Positions 32,269 to 40,685 of a stretch of 64,000 bases of DNA are shown one piece after another (the stretch's first letter is position 1; every line of letters starts with the position of its first letter). The stretch lies in NCBI RefSeq assembly GCF_016429155.1, contig NZ_JAELUC010000005.1, positions 21,795 to 85,794 of the forward strand, given 5' to 3'. A program made the translations under genes and the position numbers. This DNA is from Pedobacter sp. ASV12. Its GTDB lineage: Bacteria; Bacteroidota; Bacteroidia; Sphingobacteriales; Sphingobacteriaceae. The notes under the pieces are model-generated. The model was not told where the DNA came from, ran no database searches, and saw nothing but the letters and a program-made list of their open reading frames with translations.

Positions 32269-32985
32269 ATGAAAAAGCTTTTTACCTTTTTGCTTTGCCT
32301 CTGCTTTGCGCAGGCTTTTGCCGCCAAGCCCAAAAACCAATATATTAGGATAACCACCGCTAAAGGCGAGTGCATCATCAAATTGTACAATGAAACGCCT
32401 TTGCACCGCGATAATTTTATCAAACTGGCCAAAGAGGGCTATTACAATGGCACCTTGTTTCACCGGATTATCAAAGCCTTTATGATCCAAGGTGGCGACC
32501 CCGATTCGAAAAATGCCAAGCCTGATTCGCTTTTGGGCAACGGCGGTCCGAAATATACCATACCCGCCGAATTCCGCGACAGCCTTTTCCACAAAAAAGG
32601 CGTTTTGGCAGCCGCCAGGGAAGGCGACAATACCAATCCGGAAAAAGCATCCAGTGGCAGCCAGTTCTACATTGTACAAGGCAAGGTTTTTACCGACTCG
32701 ATGCTCAACGTACTCGAAGAAAAACGACTGAAATTCAAAATCCCAACCTGGCAACGCGAAGTATACAAAACCATTGGCGGCGTACCGCACCTGGACCGTA
32801 ACTATACCGTTTATGGCGAAGTGGTTAAAGGCCTGGAAATGGTCGACCAAATTGCCGAGGCTGTTACCGACAAGAACAATCGCCCAAAGGAAGATATCAA
32901 AATGACCGTTTCGGTACTTACCAATCGCGAAGCCAGAAAGCTTGAAAGAAAGCTGGCCAAAAAGGCCCGCCAAAAGAATACATAA
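32269..32985 (+). CDS. Exported cyclophilin-type peptidyl-prolyl isomerase
   Basis: 238 residues with a signal peptide (ends near AFAAK). The cyclophilin core is visible in NFIKLAKEGYYNGTLFHRIIKAFMIQGGDP (FHR and MIQGGDP of the active site) and SGSQFYIVQGKVF. Catalyses proline cis-trans isomerisation during folding of exported proteins. A basic, Ala/Arg/Lys-rich tail (EARKLERKLAKKARQKNT) closes the protein. It starts a two-gene unit with exonuclease III (3-bp gap). Confidence 0.94.
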   Translation: MKKLFTFLLCLCFAQAFAAKPKNQYIRITTAKGECIIKLYNETPLHRDNFIKLAKEGYYNGTLFHRIIKAFMIQGGDPDSKNAKPDSLLGNGGPKYTIPAEFRDSLFHKKGVLAAAREGDNTNPEKASSGSQFYIVQGKVFTDSMLNVLEEKRLKFKIPTWQREVYKTIGGVPHLDRNYTVYGEVVKGLEMVDQIAEAVTDKNNRPKEDIKMTVSVLTNREARKLERKLAKKARQKNT

Positions 32986-32988
32986 TAC

Positions 32989-33756
32989 ATGAAAATCATT
33001 TCCTATAACGTTAACGGCATCAGAGCCGCTGCCACCAAAGGTCTTTTCAACTGGCTACAGGCCACCGATGCCGATATGGTTTGCCTGCAGGAAGTAAAGG
33101 CCCTTCAAGAGCAGATTCCGGATATTTTAGCGCTCATTGAGCAGCTGGGTTATCATCATTACTGGTTTCCGGCCGAGAAAAAAGGCTATAGTGGTGTTGC
33201 CATCCTCACCAAAATTAAGCCCAACCACATCGCCTATGGCTGTGGCGAAGCCTGGATTGATGCCGAAGGCCGAATTTTAAGAGCCGATTTTGATGATTTT
33301 TCGCTGATGAGCCTCTACATGCCCTCGGGTTCGAGCGGCGATGAAAGGCAATTGAAAAAATACGAATTCATGCGCTTTTTCGATGTGTACATCGACGAGT
33401 TGCGCAAGCTCCATCCCAATTTGATCATTTCGGGAGATTACAACATCTGCCACAAACCTATTGATATCCATAACCCTAAGTCAAATGCCAACTCGTCGGG
33501 ATTTTTGCCCGAAGAACGCGAGTGGATGGAACTGTTTATGAACAATGGTTTTATCGATTCGTTCAGGCACTTTAACAAAGACCCGCACCACTACACCTGG
33601 TGGAGCTACCGTGCCGGTGCACGTGGCAAGAACCTGGGCTGGCGCATCGACTACCATTTGGCTTCGTTGCCGATGGAGCATCGTTTAAAAAATGTAAGGA
33701 TTTTGCCCGATGCCCTGCATTCAGACCATTGTCCGGTTTTATTAGAAATTGATTGA
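32989..33756 (+). CDS. xth: Exodeoxyribonuclease III (AP endonuclease)
   Basis: 255 residues, the usual length. Active-site motifs of the EEP superfamily: NVNGIRAA, LQEVKAL (metal-binding Glu), SGDYNICHKPIDIHNPK, GWRIDYHLAS and SDHCPVLLEID (catalytic His). Acts in base-excision repair, cutting at abasic sites and removing 3' blocks. Cytoplasmic. It follows the cyclophilin gene by 3 bp, probably by co-transcription alone. Confidence 0.96.
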   Translation: MKIISYNVNGIRAAATKGLFNWLQATDADMVCLQEVKALQEQIPDILALIEQLGYHHYWFPAEKKGYSGVAILTKIKPNHIAYGCGEAWIDAEGRILRADFDDFSLMSLYMPSGSSGDERQLKKYEFMRFFDVYIDELRKLHPNLIISGDYNICHKPIDIHNPKSNANSSGFLPEEREWMELFMNNGFIDSFRHFNKDPHHYTWWSYRAGARGKNLGWRIDYHLASLPMEHRLKNVRILPDALHSDHCPVLLEID

Positions 33757-33796
33757 TAAACAGGCGGGCTTACTGCCGGCTACTTGATCCTACGTT

Positions 33797-35038
33797 ATGC
33801 TGATTACAAACATTAAAGGCCTGGTTGGCGTTCATCCCAAAGAAAAGCTGTCGCTCCGCGGACAAGAGCTGGCCGATTTGCCCGTTTTGGAAGATGCATG
33901 GATCCTGTTAGAAGACGGCTTAATCAAAGATTTTGGCACGATGGATTCGATTCCGGCCCAAATCTCAACCCTCCCTTCTCAAATCTCGGCAAAAGGCCGT
34001 TACGTTTTCCCTTCCTGGTGCGATAGCCACACGCATATTGTTTTTGCCGCTCCACGCGAAGAGGAATTTGCCCTCAAAATTGCCGGAAAAAGCTATGAGG
34101 AAATTGCCGCTGCTGGCGGAGGCATCCTCAACTCTGCCCGCAAGCTACAGGATGCCAGCGAAGACGATCTTTTTGAAAGTGCCAGTGCCCGGTTGCGCGA
34201 CATGATCAAAAAAGGCACGGGTGCCGTAGAAATCAAGAGCGGCTATGGTTTGAGCGTGGCCAGCGAACTGAAAATGTTGCGGGTCATTCAGCGTTTAAAG
34301 CAAACTTTCCCTATTCCGATCAAAGCCACTTTATTGGCGGCGCATGCCTATCCGCAAGCCTATAAAAATGATCATACCGGCTATATCAGGCTCATTACCG
34401 AAGAATTGTTGCCTGCCGTAGCCAAAGAAAACCTGGCCAACTACATGGATGTCTTTTGCGAGCAGGGTTTCTTTTCCATCAGCGAAACCGACGAATTGCT
34501 CAGCGCAGGTGCCCAGTATGGCCTCAAACCCAAAATACACGCCAACCAGCTTTCGGTTTCGGGCGGGGTACAAATCGGTGTACAGCACCATGCCGTATCG
34601 GTCGACCATTTGGAAGAAACCGATGGTTCGGTACTGGCTTGTTTATCGAGCAGCGACACCATCGCTACCCTTTTGCCTTCGTGTTCTTTTTACTTGGGCA
34701 TTCCGTTTGCCAACGCCCGTGGCTTGGTCAATGCCAATGCCATTGTGGCTTTAGCAAGCGATTATAATCCAGGTTCTACTCCATCGGGCAATATGAATTT
34801 TGTGGTTTCGTTAGGGTGTATCAAGCTAAAACTACAGCCACAAGAAGCCATTAATGCCTGTACCTTGAATGGCGCAGCAGCCATGGAAATGAGCCACGAA
34901 CTGGGCAGTATCGCCATTGGCAAAAGGGCCAATTTATTCATCACCAGGCCCATGCCTTCCTTAGCATTTTTGCCTTACAGCTTTGGTCAATCACAAGTAG
35001 AAACGGTTATTTTAAACGGAGAGGTTTACCATGGATAG
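33797..35038 (+). CDS. hutI: Imidazolonepropionase
   Basis: 413 residues. Amidohydrolase fold with SHTHIVFAAPREEEF, EIKSGYGL, HANQLSVSGG and ASDYNPGSTPSGNM, the specific HutI set. Converts imidazolone-5-propionate to N-formimidoyl-L-glutamate, third step of histidine breakdown. Its stop overlaps the start of hutG by 8 bp. hutH and hutU are not in the window, so the first steps must be encoded elsewhere if the pathway is complete. Confidence 0.96.
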   Translation: MLITNIKGLVGVHPKEKLSLRGQELADLPVLEDAWILLEDGLIKDFGTMDSIPAQISTLPSQISAKGRYVFPSWCDSHTHIVFAAPREEEFALKIAGKSYEEIAAAGGGILNSARKLQDASEDDLFESASARLRDMIKKGTGAVEIKSGYGLSVASELKMLRVIQRLKQTFPIPIKATLLAAHAYPQAYKNDHTGYIRLITEELLPAVAKENLANYMDVFCEQGFFSISETDELLSAGAQYGLKPKIHANQLSVSGGVQIGVQHHAVSVDHLEETDGSVLACLSSSDTIATLLPSCSFYLGIPFANARGLVNANAIVALASDYNPGSTPSGNMNFVVSLGCIKLKLQPQEAINACTLNGAAAMEMSHELGSIAIGKRANLFITRPMPSLAFLPYSFGQSQVETVILNGEVYHG

Positions 35039-36041
35039 GCTCCGGATCTATACGCAGGGCGATATTCTGGAACTGGTAAATACCCGTCACGGCGAAACCA
35101 AATTGGGCGAAAAAGTGCAGGTCTATCATCGCGAACCTGCCCCGGAAGATGGCATCACCTTAGCAAACCTCAAAAATTCTCCGGCCAAATTTGTGTTGCT
35201 GGGCATCCCCGAAGACATTGGCGTAAGGGCAAATCATGGAACCGGTGGCACGGCCAGCGCCTGGCCAGCAGCCTTGAAAACCCTGCTTAATATCCAAAGC
35301 AATCCGTTTTTAAGTGGCGAAGAAATTTTGGTGCTTGGCCATTTCGATATAGCCGAGCCCTTGGATCAATCGGTAACGGCATTAAGAGGCAAAACCGCAG
35401 CGATAGACCTTTTGGTTTACCCTGTAATTCAGTTGATTGTGGCGGCCGGTAAAATTCCGATTGTGATTGGTGGCGGTCACAACAATGCTTTTCCTATCAT
35501 CTGGGGCGCTTTTTTAGCGCAACAACAAGCACTTAACGTGGTTAATATCGATGCCCATGCCGACTTGCGAAACACCGAAGAAGGCCGCCACAGCGGCAAC
35601 GGCTTTAGCCATGCCCTAGCCAATGGCTATTTAAACCAATACCGCATTTTTGGCCTGCACCAAAACTACGTAAACAAAGCACTGCCAAGCCATATAGCAA
35701 ACAGTAGCAACCTAAAAGCACGTTATTTTGAAGATCTGTTGCAAAGCCAGTCGATCTGCCATGAATGGCAATCGTTTATCGAAGACCTCGATTCGCCCTT
35801 GGGGTTAGAAATCGATCTCGACAGCATCGAAAACGTATTGTCGAGCGCCAGCAGTCCATCTGGGTTTGCCCTCAACGATATTCGCCGCATGCTATTGCAC
35901 AATCGCAAAAAATGGAGCTATTTGCATATTTGCGAAGGAGCCACTAAATTGGCCAACGGCCGCGAGGATTTAGGCACCGGCAAAACCATAGCCTATTTGG
36001 TGACCGATTTTATTAAAAACTACCTGAACAGTAACGTTTAA
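35031..36041 (+). CDS. hutG: Formimidoylglutamase
   Basis: 336 residues, arginase/ureohydrolase family. Manganese ligands are visible in GGGHNNAF, NIDAHADLRNTEEGRHSG and LEIDLDSIENV. Hydrolyses N-formimidoyl-glutamate to glutamate and formamide, completing histidine degradation. Overlaps hutI by 8 bp (ATGGATAG), so translation is coupled. The upstream ~90 residues are longer than in arginases but usual for Bacteroidota HutG. Confidence 0.94.
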   Translation: MDRLRIYTQGDILELVNTRHGETKLGEKVQVYHREPAPEDGITLANLKNSPAKFVLLGIPEDIGVRANHGTGGTASAWPAALKTLLNIQSNPFLSGEEILVLGHFDIAEPLDQSVTALRGKTAAIDLLVYPVIQLIVAAGKIPIVIGGGHNNAFPIIWGAFLAQQQALNVVNIDAHADLRNTEEGRHSGNGFSHALANGYLNQYRIFGLHQNYVNKALPSHIANSSNLKARYFEDLLQSQSICHEWQSFIEDLDSPLGLEIDLDSIENVLSSASSPSGFALNDIRRMLLHNRKKWSYLHICEGATKLANGREDLGTGKTIAYLVTDFIKNYLNSNV

Positions 36042-36058
36042 CCTGATATACATCACCT

Positions 36059-37579
36059 ATGAAAAAAATCACCCTGGCCTTTGCTTTTGCAACGGCCTTA
36101 GTTGGGCATGCCTTAGCCCAGCAAAAAACCATGCACACCAAGCCCAACGTCATTTACATTTACGCTGATGATTTGGGCTACGGCGACCTGAGCTGCTACG
36201 GCGCCACCAAGCTCCATACGCCTAACCTTGACAAGCTGGCCAAGCAGGGGCTGCGTTTTACCAATGGCAATGCCACTTCTTCAACCTGTACGCCTTCTCG
36301 CTATGCCTTAATGACGGGCCAATATCCGTGGCGCAAACAGGGAACAGGCGTATTGCCCGGCGATGCGGCCCTGATTATTCCGACAGACAAAATGACCCTG
36401 CCCAAAGTATTCAAACAAGCAGGATATGCCACCGGCATTGTAGGCAAATGGCACTTGGGATTAGGAACGCAAGTGGCCAAAGACTGGAACGGCGAGATCA
36501 AGCCAGGTCCAAACGAGGTGGGTTTCGATTATTCCTTTATTTTTCCGGCAACGGCCGATCGCGTACCTACCGTATTTTTAGAGAACCAAAAGGTATTGGC
36601 GCTCGACTTGAAAGATCCAATTGAGGTGAACTATAAAACCAAGGTGGGCAATGACCCAACGGGTAAAGAGCACCCTGAGCTGCTTAAAATGAAGTCGTCG
36701 CCAGGCCAGGGCCACGATGCCACCATAGTAAACGGCATCGGCCGCATTGGTTTCATGAGCGGTGGCCAAAGGGCGCGTTGGGTTGACGAAGAGGTATCGA
36801 CCACCTTTTTATCCAAAGCCAAAAATTTCATTGCCACACATACGGCTAAGCCGTATTTCCTTTATTTCTGCTTAACCGAGCCTCATGTGCCACGCATGCC
36901 TGCCACCATGTTCAAAGGCAAGAGCGGCTTGGGCTACCGTGGCGATGCCATTCTGCAGCTCGACTGGACCGTAGGCGAAATCATGAAGCAAGTGGAAGCA
37001 AGCGGACAAAGCAAAAACACGTTGATTATTTTCAGTAGCGATAACGGCCCCGTATTAGACGACGGCTATCAAGACGAGGCTGTAACCCAACTTAACGGAC
37101 ATACGCCAACAGGGCCTTTAAGAGGGGGCAAATACAGCTCGCTGGAAGCCGGAACACGGGTGCCTTTTGTGGTAAGCTGGCCAGGCACGGTTAAGCCCGG
37201 CGTTTCTGCGGCCATGGTTTGCCAAATGGACCTGATCGCCTCTTTTGCCAGTCTGCTTCATGTGAAAATACCTGTCGGCGAGGCCACAGATAGCGAAAAC
37301 ACACTAAACGCCCTTCTGGGCAAGAGCGACAAAGGGCGAACCACTTTGGTTAAGCATTCCCGTTCACTATCATTGGTAAAAGATGGCTGGAAATACATTT
37401 CGCCAAATAATGGGCCCGCTATGGATAAGCTGGTCGATATCGAAACAGGCAACTACCCTACGCCACAACTTTACCATTTAACAGAAGATATAGCCGAAAA
37501 AAGCAACCTGGCTGAAAAGTATCCTGAAAAAGTAAAGGAATTGGCCGATTTGCTCGAAGCGATTAAAAAGAAGCCCTAG
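36059..37579 (+). CDS. Exported S1-family sulfatase (arylsulfatase-like)
   Basis: 506 residues with a signal peptide (ends near ALAQQ). The N-terminal metal site NVIYIYADDLGYGDL and the sulfatase signature CTPSRYALMTGQYPWR are intact; the Cys of CTPSR would be converted to formylglycine. KWHLGLG and the FSSDNGPV motif complete the active site. Removes sulfate esters from a polysaccharide or aromatic substrate outside the cytoplasm. It follows hutG by 17 bp and may be read through. No formylglycine-generating enzyme is in the window. Confidence 0.93.
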   Translation: MKKITLAFAFATALVGHALAQQKTMHTKPNVIYIYADDLGYGDLSCYGATKLHTPNLDKLAKQGLRFTNGNATSSTCTPSRYALMTGQYPWRKQGTGVLPGDAALIIPTDKMTLPKVFKQAGYATGIVGKWHLGLGTQVAKDWNGEIKPGPNEVGFDYSFIFPATADRVPTVFLENQKVLALDLKDPIEVNYKTKVGNDPTGKEHPELLKMKSSPGQGHDATIVNGIGRIGFMSGGQRARWVDEEVSTTFLSKAKNFIATHTAKPYFLYFCLTEPHVPRMPATMFKGKSGLGYRGDAILQLDWTVGEIMKQVEASGQSKNTLIIFSSDNGPVLDDGYQDEAVTQLNGHTPTGPLRGGKYSSLEAGTRVPFVVSWPGTVKPGVSAAMVCQMDLIASFASLLHVKIPVGEATDSENTLNALLGKSDKGRTTLVKHSRSLSLVKDGWKYISPNNGPAMDKLVDIETGNYPTPQLYHLTEDIAEKSNLAEKYPEKVKELADLLEAIKKKP

Positions 37580-37586
37580 GCTTGCC

Positions 37587-37619
37587 ACACTTGCGGAGTT
37601 TTAGGGATTTCGCAAGTGT
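37587..37619. terminator. Hairpin after the sulfatase gene, possible terminator
   Basis: ACACTTGCG (37587-37595) and CGCAAGTGT (37611-37619) pair perfectly around a 15-base loop. No T-run follows, so it may be an mRNA-end hairpin instead. Confidence 0.4.
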
Positions 37620-37646
37620 ACGCTATTGCCCAATAATTACAACAAT

Positions 37647-37808
37647 TTAAAGCTCTTCTTCCTCGTAACGCTCGGCGGCCTTCATCATGATTTCCATGTC
37701 GGCCTTTTGCTGGGCGTTAAGCGGCTCTTCCTGCTCCTGCATTTCGAAAATGGTAATCATGGTTTCTTCGTACTGCTTGGCAGAGGTAATTCTAAAGTCC
37801 TTTTCCAT
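37647..37808 (-). CDS. Small acidic protein resembling the N-terminal part of HigA-type antitoxins
   Basis: 53 residues from the ATG at 37808 (MEKDFRITSAKQYEETM); the longer frame upstream is not favoured. The pattern FRITSAKQYEETMITIFEMQEQEEPLNAQQKADMEIMMKAAERYEEEEL resembles, over its first third, the leading helix of HigA/ImmA-linked antitoxins, but no helix-turn-helix follows and no toxin gene is adjacent. Overlaps the end of the formyl-THF cyclo-ligase gene by 17 bp. Alternatively, an unrelated small helical protein. Confidence 0.5.
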   Translation of the reverse strand: MEKDFRITSAKQYEETMITIFEMQEQEEPLNAQQKADMEIMMKAAERYEEEEL

Positions 37809-38379
37809 GGTTGTTAAGCGTAAAGTCGATAATTCGGTCGGGGGTAATGCATTTATCCAAGCGGATATCATTCAAATGTACATCATTAATTTGTGCTGCC
37901 GCATCAAAAAAAGATAATCCTATTTTTTGGGTATCTAAATTTTCCAAAAAGCGGTCGTAAAAGCCCTTGCCATAGCCCACGCGGTAGCCTCGCTCGTCAA
38001 AAGCCAGCAAAGGCACCAGCACCATATCGGGCGTTCCTTCAAAAGTATCGGCATTTTGAGGCTCGGGAATGCCAAACCGGTTAAGGGCTAAATCAGACTG
38101 GCCCTGGTAATGGAAATGGCTCATCAGGTTCGATTCGAAATCGGCCTTGGGCACAATTATTTTTATCTCCGGGTGTTGGCGCCGCAACCAATCGATCAGC
38201 GGCCAAGTATTGGGTTCTTTATGCCTGAGGATGGGCAAAAAGATATGAAGACTTTTTACGTTGGAAAAATCGAGTGTTTTAAAGCGCTCCAACAGCTTTT
38301 TGTTCAATTCGGCGAGCTCTTGTTCGCCTAGCGAATTTCGTTGCCGTAAGGCTTGTTTGCGGAGGTCGGCTTTGCGCAT
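37792..38379 (-). CDS. 5-formyltetrahydrofolate cyclo-ligase
   Basis: 195 residues from the ATG at 38379 (MRKADLRKQALRQRNSL); a longer frame runs back into the efp terminator and is rejected. Family motifs: KADLRKQALRQRNSL at the N-terminus, VPLLAFDERGYRVGYGKGFYDRFL for ATP and substrate binding. Converts 5-formyl-THF to methenyl-THF, returning a storage folate to one-carbon metabolism. Cytoplasmic. Located directly after efp, separated by a terminator. Confidence 0.94.
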   Translation of the reverse strand: MRKADLRKQALRQRNSLGEQELAELNKKLLERFKTLDFSNVKSLHIFLPILRHKEPNTWPLIDWLRRQHPEIKIIVPKADFESNLMSHFHYQGQSDLALNRFGIPEPQNADTFEGTPDMVLVPLLAFDERGYRVGYGKGFYDRFLENLDTQKIGLSFFDAAAQINDVHLNDIRLDKCITPDRIIDFTLNNHGKGL

Positions 38380-38403
38380 GGCGATGGATGTTTGGGCCAA
38401 TAT

Positions 38404-38438
38404 AAAAAAAATATGGCTTCGGGAACCACTCCGAAGCC
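38404..38438 (-). terminator. Terminator of efp
   Basis: On the minus strand GGCTTCGG, 8-base loop, CCGAAGCC, then an A/T stretch with seven T. It lies 40 bp after the efp stop and 25 bp before the cyclo-ligase ATG. Confidence 0.82.
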
Positions 38439-38477
38439 ACAATCAACCTAAACCTAAAACTAAACTATGAAAATTTA

Positions 38478-39038
38478 TTATTTTACTCTTTCAATATAGT
38501 CTCCTGTGCGTGTATCAACCTTAACTTTGTCGCCTTGGTTAATAAACATTGGGACTTTAATTTCTACCCCTGTTTCTACAGTTGCATATTTCATCGCGTT
38601 GGTAGAAGTATTGCCTTTTACTGCAGGCTCAGAATAGGTAATTTCCAACTCCACGTTCGAAGGCAATTGCGCCATGATTGGCTCGTCGCTTTCAAAGGCT
38701 ACGATTACGTTCAAGCCTTCTTTCAAGAACTTTACCCCTTCGCCAAATAAGAACTTAGGCACGGTGTATTGTTCGTAACTGGTGTTGTCCATTACCACCA
38801 ACGAATCGCCATCTTCGTAAAGATATTGGTAGTCGTTGGTTTCCACACGGCAAATCTCCACCTCTTCGTCAACACGGAAACGGTACTCTACCGATTTTCC
38901 TGTTTTAACATTGCGCATTTTAGCTTGATAAAAAGCTCTTAAATTGCCCGGCGTACGATGAATAAATTCTTCTACTTGTACCAAATCTCCGTTGAAGCGA
39001 AGAATGTTGCCGTTTTTAATGTCTGATGCTTTTGCCAT
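38478..39038 (-). CDS. efp: Elongation factor P
   Basis: 186 residues: KOW-like N-terminal domain, OB domain II and OB domain III (ending VDTRTGDYIERVK). Relieves ribosome stalling at polyproline stretches. The tip loop, where E. coli EF-P has the modified Lys34 (VKPGKGQAF), reads HRTPGNLRAF here, so the aligned residue is Asn32, which cannot carry a beta-lysyl, rhamnosyl or 5-aminopentanol group. It is preceded by a good promoter and followed by a terminator, so it is monocistronic. Confidence 0.96.
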   Translation of the reverse strand: MAKASDIKNGNILRFNGDLVQVEEFIHRTPGNLRAFYQAKMRNVKTGKSVEYRFRVDEEVEICRVETNDYQYLYEDGDSLVVMDNTSYEQYTVPKFLFGEGVKFLKEGLNVIVAFESDEPIMAQLPSNVELEITYSEPAVKGNTSTNAMKYATVETGVEIKVPMFINQGDKVKVDTRTGDYIERVK

Positions 39039-39082
39039 TTGGTTTGAAATTGCGCCTATTCCTATGTCGCTTTTTCGTGGCG

Positions 39083-39114
39083 CAAAGGTATAGACTATTT
39101 TTTAATTATACAAT
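39083..39114 (-). promoter_or_regulatory. Promoter of efp
   Basis: Minus strand: TACCTTTG (39090-39083) matches the -7 consensus exactly; ATTG at 39114-39111 is a one-base variant of TTTG with a 20-bp spacer. 44 bp to the ATG. Confidence 0.62.
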
Positions 39115-39249
39115 AGTAATTTTAAAATATTTTTTAATGTTGCTTTTAAACAGAAATAGGCCGTTTTTTGACCGAAATTTCTAAGGTAAAAGTATTTATT
39201 TATCGGTAATTATAGAACATATTTTGTCATCTTCTTCATCCTGTCCCGC

Positions 39250-39861
39250 TTACTTATAATCTGTAATGTTTAGCCGATGCTCGCAAAAATCGTATTCGTG
39301 AGCCTGGTTGGAACCGATAACCGTAATCCTGTTGCCGGCAAAACGGCCCATCAGCTCATGATACCAGGCCACCCCCTGCTCGTCGAGATTGGAGGTAGGC
39401 TCATCTAAAATCAAGATCGGCGTATCGGCGCAACAGGCCAAAGCCAGCTTGGTGCGTTGCTTCATGCCCGACGAAAAATGCTTCAGCGCCTTGTCCTTGG
39501 CTTTTTCGAGCCCCAAAATGTCAATCAGCGCCCTGGCATCGAGGCCTTGGGCGTAGTTTTTAAACTGGAAATGAAAGTTGATGGTTTCGGTTAGGCTAAA
39601 CTCCTCTACCAAGTCGAGGTAAGGTCCGGCAAAGCTCAGATGCTGGTACACTTTCTCTACCGGCGTATCGGGGTTGCTGTATTTCAATTCGCCTTCCGAT
39701 GGCGTAAGATTGCCCAGCAAAATACTCAATAAGGTCGACTTTCCGGAGCCATTAGGCCCCAAAACCGCGTATTTTTGACCCAAAACAAAGCGATAATCTA
39801 CATTTCTGAAGATCCATTCCTTGTTAAAGCGCCTGCCAATATGATCGAGCTTGATTTCCAT
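39250..39861 (-). CDS. ABC transporter ATP-binding protein
   Basis: 203 residues, a short stand-alone ATPase. Walker A GPNGSGKST, a signature variant HFSSGMKQR in place of LSGGQ, Walker B ILILDEPTSNLD and a switch-type His late in the chain. No transmembrane partner is adjacent. It lies 38 bp after lpxA, a neighbourhood common in Bacteroidota, so a lipid-export or envelope role is possible but not shown. Confidence 0.88.
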   Translation of the reverse strand: MEIKLDHIGRRFNKEWIFRNVDYRFVLGQKYAVLGPNGSGKSTLLSILLGNLTPSEGELKYSNPDTPVEKVYQHLSFAGPYLDLVEEFSLTETINFHFQFKNYAQGLDARALIDILGLEKAKDKALKHFSSGMKQRTKLALACCADTPILILDEPTSNLDEQGVAWYHELMGRFAGNRITVIGSNQAHEYDFCEHRLNITDYK

Positions 39862-39899
39862 TAATGATTTACGCCGGGATTGGCAAAGCTTTGAGCAAT

Positions 39900-40685
39900 T
39901 TAACCGCTGGTTCCGAAGCCTCTCATTACGCCGCGGTTCGAGTTGCGGATAAAATCAACGATTTCATCGCGGATTTCGGTTGGCTGAAACTCGGCTTCAA
40001 TAATGTCTAATGCCTTGGTTACGTTGTTGTTCTTTACAAAAAGTACGCGATAAATTTCTTGTATCTCGTTTATTTTTTCTGGCGAGAAACCTCTGCGGCG
40101 CAAGCCTACCGAGTTGATACCCACGTAAGATAGCGGCTCCCGTGCGGCCTTTACATAAGGGGGAACATCTTTACGCACCAACGAACCACCGGTTACAAAG
40201 GCGTGCGAACCCACTTTTACAAACTGGTGGATGGCCACCAAGCCTGCCAGCACCACATAATCGCCAATGGTAATGTGTCCGGCCAAGGTAGTACTGTTAG
40301 AAAAGATACAGTTGTTGCCCACTTCGCAATCGTGTGCAATGTGCGAATAAGCCTGAATCAGACAGTTGCTGCCAATTACCGTTTTCCATTTGTCTTTGGT
40401 GCCGCGGTTAATGGTTACGCATTCGCGAATGGTGGTATTGTCGCCGATTTCTGCAGTGGTTACTTCGCCGGCAAATTTCAAATCCTGCGGAATGCCCGAA
40501 ATAACCGAGCCCGGGAAAATACGGCAGTTTTTACCGATGCGCGCACCGTCCATAATGACTACGTTAGACCCAATCCAAGTTCCTTCGCCAATTTCTACGT
40601 CTTTATGAATAACCGCAAAGGGCTCAACAACTACATTGTCCGCAATTTTTGCTTGGGGGTGTATATAAGCTAGAGGTTGTATCAT
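39900..40685 (-). CDS. lpxA: UDP-N-acetylglucosamine acyltransferase
   Basis: 261 residues, left-handed parallel beta helix built of hexapeptide repeats (for example IGEGTWIGSNVVI and IGDNTTIRECVTI) and a helical C-terminus (GFSPEKINEIQEIYRVLF). Catalytic His in SHIAHDCEVG. First step of lipid A synthesis: transfers a hydroxyacyl chain to UDP-GlcNAc. Shares one base with the stop of lpxC-fabZ (TAATG), so it is translationally coupled to it. Confidence 0.96.
   Translation of the reverse strand: MIQPLAYIHPQAKIADNVVVEPFAVIHKDVEIGEGTWIGSNVVIMDGARIGKNCRIFPGSVISGIPQDLKFAGEVTTAEIGDNTTIRECVTINRGTKDKWKTVIGSNCLIQAYSHIAHDCEVGNNCIFSNSTTLAGHITIGDYVVLAGLVAIHQFVKVGSHAFVTGGSLVRKDVPPYVKAAREPLSYVGINSVGLRRRGFSPEKINEIQEIYRVLFVKNNNVTKALDIIEAEFQPTEIRDEIVDFIRNSNRGVMRGFGTSG

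Noticed and set aside
32230..32973. 247-residue minus-strand ORF opposite cyclophilin
   Set aside because: Shadow frame; the plus strand has signal peptide and PPIase motifs.
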